Below, piece after piece: positions 32,421 to 44,200 of a DNA stretch of 64,000 bases. The notes beneath the pieces are model-generated. The model did no database searches. It was not told the origin of the DNA and saw nothing but the letters and a program-made list of their open reading frames with translations. Made by a program: the position numbers and the translations under genes. The stretch comes from Hormiphora californensis (Eukaryota > Ctenophora > Tentaculata > Cydippida > Pleurobrachiidae), in NCBI GenBank assembly GCA_020137815.1, contig CM035354.1:6338015-6402014 (forward strand), given 5' to 3'. Positions within the stretch are counted from its first letter, which is position 1, and every line of letters starts with the position of its first letter.

Positions 32421-35400
32421 CCCACCTAATCTCTAAGAAACTTTCCCACGTTAACTCACCTAATCTATAAGAAGCTTTCCCACTATGACTCCTCACCTAA
32501 TCTCTAAGAAACTTTCCCACTTTGACTCACCTGATCTCTAAGAAACTTTCCCACTATGACTCCTCACCTGATCTCTAAGAAACTTTCCCACTTTCGCTCA
32601 CCTGATCTCTAAGAAATTTTCACTTTGACCCACCTAATCTCTAAGAAACTTTCCCACGTTAACTCACCTAATCTATAAGAAGCTTTCCCACTATGACTCC
32701 TCACCTAATCTCTAAGAAACTTTCCCACTTTGACTCACCTAATCTCTAAGAAACTTTCCCACTTTGACTCACCTGATCTCTAAGAAACTTTCCCATTTTA
32801 ACCCTCCTTATCTCTAAGAAACTTTCCCACTTTGACTCACCTAATCTCTAAGAAACTTTCCCACTTTGACTCACCTGATCTCTAAAAAATTTCCACTTTG
32901 ACCCACCTTATCTCTTAGAAACTTTCCCACTTTGACCAACCTTATCTCTGAAAAACTTTCCCATTTTAACCCTCCTTATCTCTAAGAAGTAAGAAACTTT
33001 CTCATTTTAACCCAGCTAATCTCTAAGAAATTTTCCCACTTTGACTCACCTGATCTCTAAGAAACATTCCCACTTTGACCAACCTAATCTCTAAGAAACT
33101 TTCCCACTTTAACCCACCTGATCTCTAAGAAACTTTTCCACTTTGACTCACCTGATCTCTAAGATACTTTCCCACTTTGACTTGGGCACGTCGCGCCCCC
33201 CATGTTCGCGCGCCCGTAGGGCGATCCCCTCACGGCAACACTTTGACTCACCTGATCTCTAAGAAACATTCCCACTTTGACCCACGTCCCACCTAATCTC
33301 TAAGAAACTTTTCCACTTTGACTCACCTAATCTCTGAGAAACTTTGCCACTTTGTCTCGCCTAATCTCTAAGAAACTTTCCCACTTTGACTCACCTTATC
33401 TCTAAGAAACTTTTTCACTTTGACTCACCTAATCTCTAAGAAACTTTCCCACTTTGACCAACCTTATCTCTAAGAAGCTTTCCCATTTTAACCCTCCTTA
33501 TCTCTAAGAAACTTTCCCACTTTGACTCACCTAATCTCTAAGAAACTTTCCCACTTTGACCAACCTTATCTCTAAGAAACTTTCCCATTTTAACCCTCCT
33601 TACCTCTAAGAAACTTTCCCACTTTGACTCACCTAATCTCTAAGAAACTTTCCCACTTTGACCCACCTAATCTCTAAGAAACTTTCCCACTTTGACTCAC
33701 CTGATCTCTAAGAAATTTTCACTTTGACCCACCTTATCTCTAAGAAACTTTCCCACTTTGACTCACCTGATCTCTAAGAAACTTTCCCACTTTGACTCAC
33801 CTGATCTCTAAGAAACTTTTCCACTTTGACTCACCTGATCTCTAAGAAACTTTACCGCTTTCACTCACCTGATCTCTAAGAAATTTTCACTTTGACCCAC
33901 CTTATCTCTAAGAAACTTTCCCACTTTGATTCACCTGATCTCTATGAAATTTTCCACTTTGACTCACCTGATCTCTAAGAAACTTTCCCATTTTAACCCT
34001 CCTTATCTCTAAGAAACTTTCCCACTTTGACTCACCTAATCTCTAAGAAACTTTCCCACTTTGACTCACCTGATCTCTAAGAAACTTTTTCACTTTGACT
34101 CACCTAATCTCTAAGAAACTTTCCCACTTTGACCAACCTTATCTCTAAGAAGCTTTCCCATTTTAACCCTCCTTATCTCTAAGAAACTTTCCCACTTTGA
34201 CTCACCTAATCTCTAAGAAACTTTCCCACTTTGACTCACCTGATCTCTAAGAAACTTTACCGCTTTCACTCACCTGATCTCTAAGAAATTTTCACTTTGA
34301 CCCACCTTATCTCTAAGAAACTTTCCCACTTTGATTCACCTGATCTCTATGAAATTTTCCCACTTTGACTCACCTGATCTCTAAGAAACTTTCCCATTTT
34401 AACCCTCCTTATCTCTAAGAAACTTTCCCACTTTGACTCACCTAATCTCTAAGAAACTTTCCCACTTTGACTCACCTGATCTCTAAGAAACTTTCCTACT
34501 TTGACTCCTCACCTAATCTCGAAGTCTAAGAAACTTTGCCACTTTGACTCACCTGATCTCTAAGAAACATTCCCACTTTGACCAACCTAATCTCTAAGAA
34601 ACTTTCCCATTTTAACCCTCCGTATATTATCTCTAAGAAATATTCCCACTTTGACTCACCTAATCTCTAAAAAACTTTCCTACGTTGACCCACCTGATCT
34701 CTAAGAAACTTTCCCACTTTGATCCACCTTATCTCAAAGAAACTTTCCCACTTTGACTCACCTGATCTTTAAGAAACTTTTCCACTTTGACTCACCTGAT
34801 CTCTAAGAAACTTTCCCACTTTGAGTCACCTGATCTCTATGAAACATTCCCACTTTGACTCCCTGATCTCTCAGAAACTTTCCCACTTTGACCCACCTTA
34901 TCTCTAAGAAACTTTTCCACTTTGACTCACCTGATCTCTAAGAAATTTTCCACTTTGAGTCACCTGATCTCTAAGAAACGTTTCCACTTTGACTCACCTG
35001 ATCTCTCAGAAACTTTCCCACTTTGACTCTCCTGATCTCTAAGAAACTTTCCCATTTTAACCCTCCGTATATTATCTCTAAGAAACATTCCCACTTTGAC
35101 TCACCTAATCTCTAAAAAACTTTCCTACGTTGACCCACCTGATCTCTAAGAAACTTTCCCACTTTGATCCACATTATCTCAAAGAAACTTTTCCACTTTG
35201 ACTCACCTGATCTCTAAGAAACTTTCCCACTTTGAGTCACCTGATCTCTAAGAAACTTTTCCACTTTGACTCACCTGATCTCTAAGAAACTTTCCCACTT
35301 TGAATCACCTGATCTCTAAGAAACATTCCCACTTTGACTCCCTGATCTCTCAGAAACTTTCCCACTTTGACCCACCTGATCTCTAAGAAACTTTCCCACT

Positions 35401-37500
35401 TTGAATCACCTGATCTCTAAGAAACATTCCCACTTTGACTCCCTGATCTCTCAGAAACTTTCCCACTTTGACCCACCTTATCTCTAAGAAACTTTCCCAC
35501 TTTGACCCACCTTATCTCTAAGAAACTTTTCCACTTTGACTCACCTGATCTCTAAGAAACTTTCCTACTTTGACTCACCTAATCTCTAAGAAACTTTCCA
35601 ACTTTGACCCACCTTATCTCTAAGAAACTTTCTCACTTTGAGTCACCTGATCTCTAAGAAACTTTTCCACTTTGACTCACCTGATCTCTAAGAAACTTTC
35701 CCACTTTGAGTCACCTGATCTCTAAGAAACTTTCCCACTTTGACCCACCTTATCTCTAAGAAACTTTCCCACTTTGACTCACCTGATCTCTAAGAAACTT
35801 TTCCACTTTGACTCACCTGATCTCTAAGAAACTTTCCCACTTTGAGTCACCTGATCTCTATGAAACATTCCCACTTTGACTCCCTGATCTCTAAGAAACT
35901 TTCCTACTTTGACTCACCTAATCTCTAAGAAACTTTCCAACTTTGACCCACCTCATCTCTAAGAAACTTTCTCACTTTGAGTCACCTGATCTCTAAGAAA
36001 CTTTTCCACTTTGACTCACCTGATCTCTAAGAAACTTTCCCACTTTGACCCACCTTATCTCTAAGAAACTTCCCCTTTTGACCCACCTGATCTCTAAGAA
36101 ACTTTCCCACTTTGAGTCAACTGATCTCTAAGAAACTTTTCCACTTTGACTCACCTGATCTCTAAGAAACATTCCCACTTTGACTCCCTGATCTCTCAGA
36201 AACTTTCCCACTTTGACCCACCTTATCTCTAAGAAACTTTCCCACTTTGACCCACCTTATCTCTAAGAAACTTTCCCACTTTGACTCACCTGATCTCTAA
36301 GAAACTTTCCTACTTTGACTCACCTAATCTCTAAGAAACTTTCCAACTTTGACCCACCTTATCTCTAAGAAACTTTCTCACTTTGCGTCACCTGATCTCT
36401 AAGAAACTTTTCCACTTTGACTCACCTGATCTCTATAAACATTCCCACTTTGACTCCCTGATCTCTCAGAAACTTTCTCACTTTGACCCACCTTATCTCT
36501 AAGAAACTTTTCCACTTTGACTCACCTGATCTCTAAGAAATTTCCCACTTTGAGTCACCTGATCTGTAAGAAACTTTTCCACTTTGACTCACCTGATCTC
36601 CAAGAAACTTTCCCACTTTGACTCACCTAATCTCTAAGAAACTTTCCCACTTTGACCCACCTTATCTCTAAGAAACTTTCCCACTTTGATCCACCTTATC
36701 TCTAAGAAACTTTCTCACTTTGACTCACCTGATCTCTAAGAAACTTTTCCACTATGACTCACCTGATCTCTAAGAAACTTTTCCACTTTGACTCACCTGA
36801 TCTCTAAGAAACTTTCCCACTTTGAATCACCTGATCTCTAAGAAACATTCCCACTTTGACTCCCTGATCTCTCAGAAACTTTCCCACTTTGACCCACCTT
36901 ATCTCTAAGAAACTTTCCCACTTTGACCCACCTTATCTCTAAGAAACTTTTCCACTTTGACTCACCTGATCTCTAAGAAACTTTCCTACTTTGACTCACC
37001 TAATCTCTAAGAAACTTTCCAACTTTGACCCACCTTATCTCTAAGAAACTTTCTCACTTTGAGTCACCTGATCTCTAAGAAACTTTTCCACTTTGACTCA
37101 CCTGATCTCTAAGAAACTTTCCCACTTTGAGTCACCTGATCTTTAAGAAACTTTCCCACTTTGACCCACCTTATCTCTAAGAAACTTTCCCACTTTGACT
37201 CACCTGATCTCTAAGAAACTTTTCCACTTTGACTCACCTAATCTCTAAGAAACTTTCCCACTTTGAGTCACCTGATCTCTTTGAAACATTCCCACTTTGA
37301 CTCCCTGATCTCTCAGAAACTTTCTCACTTTGACTCACCTGATCTCTAAGAAACTTTTCCACTATGACTCACCTGATCTCTAAGAAACTTTCCCACTTTG
37401 AGTCACCTGATCTCTAAGAAACTTTTCCACTTTGACTCACCTGATCTCTAAGAAACTTTCCCACTTTGACTCACCTGATCTCTAAGAAACTTTCCCACTT
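32421..37500 (+). repeat. 34-bp satellite array, about 150 copies
   Basis: The unit is approximately ACTTTCCCACTTTGACTCAC + CTGATCTCTAAGAA. It repeats for 5.1 kb with recurrent variants (CTAATC or TTATC for CTGATC; CCATTTTAACCCTCC; single-base and 1-4 bp indels). Groups of variants recur in the same order, so there is higher-order structure. One non-satellite GC-rich insert lies at about 33185-33238. Frequent stops and indels exclude coding. The array ends 726 bp upstream of the M13 gene start. Confidence 0.97.
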
Positions 37501-38225
37501 TGCAAAATAAACCCGGAAATGACCGATTTCTCCATCGCGGTACCCGCGGTAAATTTTTTTGGTGGTTGTAGAGACCCATTGGAGGGCCCCGGAAGTGGAA
37601 TCGCTTTTAGATCAATTACTTCCTTTTTTAGCGATATATCAACATCATATGACTGACTTTCCCACTTTGACCTACCTTATTTCTAAGAAACTTCCCCTTT
37701 TGACCCACCTAATCTCTAGGAAACTTTCCCATTTTGACCCGCCTAATCTCTGGGAAACAATTCGACCTCCTAGCCCCATACATACACCTATTCGACCTCC
37801 TAGCCCCAGAGTCCGAATATGTGTATGGGGCCCAGACACATATTCGACCTCCTAACCCCATACACTATTAGCACCATGACAAAGGGGTAACTTGTCTCTT
37901 CATGTTCATGTCCAGCGTGCCTTATCTTGCAATGCATAAGAATATGGTTCCTCACTGATACCCACTTCTCTTGTCTGCCTCTTTCCCTGCCTCTAATACC
38001 CTATCTCTCCCTCTCACTTCTAACTTTCCAGCAGGCAAAAGGAGTCGCGTTACAAGCATGTGACGAGCCGGTGTGCATTTTATCAGTTTTACTTGGCCGT
38101 GTGCGTTGTTCAGGTGCAGTTGTTGTGTGAAGGTAACAAGTCACCTTTAAGTCACCTAAAGACATCCCAAGACACCTTGCCCTATAACAGACATCCCAAG
38201 AGAGAGAGAGAGAGAAGGAGAGAGA
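37501..38225. other. Region between the satellite and the M13-family gene
   Basis: It holds about 150 bp of unique sequence, then three degenerate satellite units (about 37655-37755). A small duplicated motif, ATTCGACCTCCTAGCCCCA, occurs around 37770-37850 with a short inverted copy. The upstream flank of the M13 gene, with a GA tract at 38201-38222, completes it. Confidence 0.6.
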
Positions 38226-41200
38226 ATGACGTCACTCGATGATGTGGAGATGACCGTGTCAGGGAGCACCCGGTATTCCCTGAACGTCGGAAAAGAGTGA
38301 GTGTGGGTTTTAGAGTCTAAAACGGTTGATATCGTATAGTTGAAATTATATTCCTAAACGATATCAATCTCCAAAGTTCCACTTTCTGCCTGTGTTGCCC
38401 CACACCCTTTACCCAGCAACTTGCTCAACTATGAATTGAAACTCCATTCTTCTCTCACTCCAGATGTGTGATAGTGGGAGCAGTAGTGTTCAGTGTTGTC
38501 CTGAATGTGGCCTTAATTGCTACTGTTGGGGTCCTGGGACGGGACAAGGCAGCTCATCACCACGTAAGTACATTGACTTTGAGTAACTCTATCTCGAGTA
38601 TTTTATACCTGATATTTCCAATCCCATCCCTTTCTCCCTCGCCAATCCCACCCCATTCGCATATCCCAATACCATCCCCATCCCGGCCCAGAGTCCGTGT
38701 CAAAGTGCAGCGTGTATTGAAACAGCAGCAGCGGTAGCAAATAGTCTCAACACATCCCATCCTGCATGCAGGTTAGTTACCAGTGGGTTGTGGCTTGCTG
38801 CACTGTGCCTCGTAGAAGCCGCTCAAGCTGTGTCAAGCCAATGTCACGGTACTACTAACTGAACATTCATACAGATCAGGATGCACTGTTATACCGGGAA
38901 ACCAAGTTTACTGCGTGTCCTATCGCTTTCAGTGCAGTTTCAAACCATCTCGATGTCTAACTCTAAACTCCCCTTGTTGCAGTGATTTCTACGAGTATAG
39001 TTGTGGTGACTACAAGTTACACCACGACACTGAGGAGGGAAGCTACAGTTACACAGTGTGGACTGATCTACTAGAGACATACAGCAAACGAATGAAGGTA
39101 TGGATGATGATGATGTTGAGATCCATCAGCGGGATCGCCAAGGAGATCTACCCGCTGTGAATGACTTTTTGGGGTGGGATGGGGAACTCCAAGGATATCT
39201 GTATTAGTATTGGACGATCTATGAATGACATTGACAGTCACAATTCCTTGACCCCCCCCCCCTATTCCCTCCCAGAACTCCATTGAGTCAGCGGATAAGA
39301 GCACTAAGTATGGACGAGAAGTTAACGCACTGTTTACAAGTTGCATGGATCTGGTCGCCATTAATGCTAGTGACTCACAGCCCGTTCTGGATCTGCTGAA
39401 TAATGGAGATGCCCTACAGTGGCCCACCCTAGTTGTGAGTATTGGGCGAGGTTTACTAATTAGGATCACTGATTTACTAGAATGGTGCTGATCTGACTGC
39501 AAATTAAAACGGGAGAAGGGTAAAGTTAAGAGAGGAAAATGATAACCATGTTCACTGTAACTCAGGGTGGAGGATGGGACAGGAAGAACTATACCCTAGC
39601 TACCTGGCTGGCAAAACTCCACTCTCTAAATATCAACTCTCTGTTCACCCTAACCAAAGGACCCAATCCTTTGAAACCTGGTGATGTCGCTTTGAAGGTA
39701 GTATACCTCTTTATAAAACTAAGCAAAACCACTAGCTAATAGCTTTACAGCTGCTACACTGTCGTCCACTGAACAGCCGTTATGGGGAATTGTGTAGTGC
39801 TTGTACTAGAGGTCACAGTGTGGGCGGCGGTAGTGTATTTACGGTTATGGTATGTATGACCATCTTCAAAAACCCTTCAGGTGTTCCCAAGTGGTCTAAA
39901 CATGTATAGATGGGACTATGTTAGTACCAGTGACTACGCCAAAAAGGTATGTTCATTGTTCATCCATTTTGTACCCCTGGATCCTGAGAGTTAAATCGAA
40001 GGAGGTCGGGTACCCCCGGTACACACTTAGGATGATGAACGTATCTTCGACAACAATATTATTTCACTCCAGAGACGAGAGCAGTACCAGAGTAGTATGA
40101 TTGACCTTGTGATGAAACTGGGGGTACCAGGATTGAACAAAAGTGATGTTACACGAGACGTCAGGGATGTCTTTGATTTTGAAGTTGAACTTGCCAAGGT
40201 TAGGAGATTCTGTTCCGATTCTATTCAATTTTCAATGTTCATTTTCAATGTTTGTGATCATGTTCTCACTTTGAGCGATTGTGTAATTCTTGGGGTCGGA
40301 CTGTGACAAGGGGTGCCCTAGTAGGAGCTCAGATTGGGGGTTCGTGGGCTGTAGATGTAGGGGGTTCTGCCGGACGAAGGGGTTGTTTTAGGGCACATGC
40401 CCGTAAAACAACAGCCTGACGAGATGAATTTGGAGTAATAGATACCAGTGCACATGCACATAGACAGTAAAACAACAAGGTTCACCACGGTGTGAATATC
40501 AAGGTACGGAGAATAGGTTACATCACAAAAGCCATACTAGGGGCGTCCAACCCACAATTGCCTCTCCTTTACTGTATTTTCTCGTTCCTTAAATACTCCT
40601 GAGACTCATATTTACAACACCGCGTGACTGTCTAGTCTACCAAGCTTGGAACCGTGCTTCACCTGGTCCAAAGTTTTCCGACTCTGCCGTGCCGACAGCT
40701 ACCACTAACTGTCAACAACCGGCAGGCTAGACTGCTCATTTATCCTATCTCGGGCCAGGCACTACCAGGCGTCTCTGCGTCTCCGAAACTCAACAGTAAC
40801 GGTTTACAATGCTCAGATGAACTAATAGTAGGGATCTCTCTACTTGACAGGTGGAAAAGTTACAAGCCAAAAGAACTAAACCAGTGCGACTTCGCTACTT
40901 GGCTTCTTCACACTTGTTTCTTTCCTGAGAACACAAACTACCAGTCGCTACAATAATATTGCCCCAGAGATAGATATTAATAAGGGGACTCTTAGAAGTG
41001 TAAAGAGGGTATCTAAGGCACTTGGGTAACATGGGTACCTCACATATCCCACATTCACCCTCTCCTACAAGACTAAGATTGACCCCTTACTCCGGGTGAC
41101 AAAATTAAGTAACTCCTCATTGATATATTAACTCTACTCGCAAGACTGACTCATAAATTAATTATACTCTAACTACTAACTCTACTCATAATAGTAATAT

Positions 41201-44200
41201 ACCGTCTTTTAGCAGTTCGGAAGTCCCCAGGACCAATACCCAAGTGATAACATGTGCATACTGACCTAAGTAAATCAAAACCACCTCAAAACACCTAAAC
41301 AATTATAGAGAACTCGACTACTCACTCACTCACTCACTCACTCACTCACTCACTCACTCAGTCACTCACTCACTCACTCACTCACTCACTCACTCACTCA
41401 CTCACTCACTCACTCACTCACTCACTCACTCACTCACTCACTCACTCACTCACTCACTCACTCACTCACTCACTCACTCACTCACTCACTCACTCACTCA
41501 CTCACTCACTCACTCACTCACTCACTCACTCACTCACTACATGCTCAAGACCTCACGCACAAGCACACCTCTGCCAACTGGTATGAGGTGCAGGTCGGAG
41601 TTCATGACCAGCAGTTGGCTCAAGGAACCTCTCAGCTCTAACAAACAACTCAAACTCTACTAAAACTCTACTAAAACTCTACTAAGACTCTACTCAGACT
41701 CTACTAAGACTCTACTCAGACTATACTCAGACTCTACAAAGACTCTACTCAAACTATACTCAGACTCTACTAAGACTCTACTCAAACTATACTCAGACTC
41801 TACTTATCTAAAACTATGTAAAAGCTCAATATATAACTACTCAGTCAGTCTTGCTTCCTAAAACTCTACTACTCGTTCTCACTCTCTTTTTGCTCCGCAT
41901 GATCCCGGATAGAAGAGCGTCAGTCGCATCAATTCTATTCAAAATCACACGGGCAACTCTACTGACATTCAAATCTATGACCGAAGAGCGTCCGTCGCGT
42001 CGATTCTAATCACAAACTCGAGTGTCAATATCTCTAACCAACAACAAACACGTAGTGAGACTGCCTAGATCACACCGTACTAGAAAATCACACCAGTGCT
42101 GTTAGTTGGATTAACTCTTACTCAGCAGATACTCTTCTCTCCTAGATATTAAAATAATAACTCATATAACCTCGATGACTCAACTCGCTCAGATCTAATA
42201 ACTCTAAGTTCACTCTAATCTAAGACTCTACTCACTCTTATCTAGGACTCTACTCACTCGTATCTAGGACTCTACTCACTCGTATCTAGGACTCTACTCA
42301 CTCATATCTAGGACTCTACTCACTCGTATCTAGGACTCTACTCACTCATATCTAGGACTCTACTCACTCGTATCTAGGACTCTACTCACTCGTATCTAGG
42401 ACTCTACTCACTCGTATCTAGGACTCTACTCACTCGTATCTAGGACTCTACTCACTCGTATCTAGGACTCTACTCACTCGTATCTAGGACTCTACTCACT
42501 CGTATCTAGGACTCTACTCACTCATATCTAGGACTCTACTCACTCGTATCTAGGACTCTACTCACTCGTATCTAGGACTCTACTCACTCGTATCTAGGAC
42601 TCTACTCACTCGTATCTAGGACTCTACTCACTCGTATCTAGGACTCTACTCACTCGTATCTAGGACTCTACTCACTCGTATCTAGGACTCTACTCACTCA
42701 TATCTAGGACTCTACTCACTCGTATCTAGGACTCTACTCACTCGTATCTAGGACTCTACTCACTCGTATCTAGGACTCTACTCACTCGTATCTAGGACTC
42801 TACTCACTCGTATCTAGGACTCTACTCACTCGTATCTAGGACTCTACTCACTCGTATCTAGGACTCTACTCACTCGTATCTAGGACTCTACTCACTCATA
42901 TCTAGGACTCTACTCACTCGTATCTAGGACTCTACTCACTCGTATCTAGGACTCTACTCACTCGTATCTAGGACTCTACTCACTCATATCTAGGACTCTA
43001 CTCACTCGTATCTAGGACTCTACTCACTCGTATCTAGGACTCTACTCACTCGTATCTAGGACTCTACTCACTCATATCTAGGACTCTACTCACTCGTATC
43101 TAGGACTCTACTCACTCATATCTAGGACTCTACTCACTCATATCTAGGACTCTACTCACTCATATCTAGGACTCTACTCACTCATATCTATAAATCTATA
43201 ACTCTGCAGTCTACTCACTCGTCTCTACTCCCTATGACCATACTCCCTATGACCCAAGATGTCATTTATCAGTTCTCCCAGTAAGCGGTTGATTAGGCCA
43301 CTCTAGGATGCATGGTTTTGGTAATCAGCCTAAACCACGAATGAACATCAAAACAACAAGTATCTCTAAGGCAGGGGAATTGCTACCAGGAGATAATATT
43401 CCCCTTTGGGTCCTCATGACGTCTCACGCCTACTCATACGACGTCTCATATGAAAAGTGCACAGCTTGTTCACAAATCACAATTCAACGCTCTCAACAGT
43501 TTCATAATCTGACGGCTCAGTCTAACATACTCTGTATCTCTCTTAACATACTCTATCTCTCTGGACTATATCTCACTAAACTCTCTCGCTCTCTATATCT
43601 CTGTGACTCAAACTCTAAACTATACAAGGTCTCCAAGAATGACATGGAGCAGTGCCCTCGGGAACAAGCTTCCGACCGAACAATGCTAACACACGTCACC
43701 AAGCAGATCGTGTATGCCAATGCCATGCTCACTCTCTCAATTCGATCTCTTGGTCTCAATGCGGCTATATCTCAACTCTAAATCTAACGATACTCAACTA
43801 TTTACTGATGGGGATCCTAAGGAAAATAGGGCCTCACAAACACACTCTATATCAAAACTGTCGTCTATAGCGGTTCCTGTATAGATGAAAAACAGCGGTA
43901 GAGAAAACATATCCGAGCAATAAAATGCTCAGACACACACAGAAAAGTCAGGAAAACGCTGTTCTTCATAGACCGCTTCTAAAGAGGCCAGTTCGTCATA
44001 CTGTAAAGAGTGCTTAGCCGGACCCTAAAATCACAAAGCATGGGAGACGCAGAGACCACTCAACTCTCACCTACTCAACACCCAGGTGTCAGTACACCAC
44101 GCCTAATTGGTAGAAGCACGGTCCGTTACAAGGTTTCATATATCCCAAAATCTTATACACCTCCCATTTTCACGTTTGCAACCCATAAAGAATAATAACT

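Noticed and set aside
32421-37500. Possible CRISPR-like array because of regular 34-bp spacing
   Set aside because: Units are contiguous with no unique spacers, in an animal nuclear context; it is a satellite.
40654-40956. 100-residue frame repeated at 45187-45489
   Set aside because: Lies inside both LTRs; LTRs are regulatory and the frame shows no domain.
43308-43781. 157-residue frame in the LTR element
   Set aside because: Composition follows repeated ACTCT/CTCTC motifs and runs antisense to the element; no gag or RT motif.
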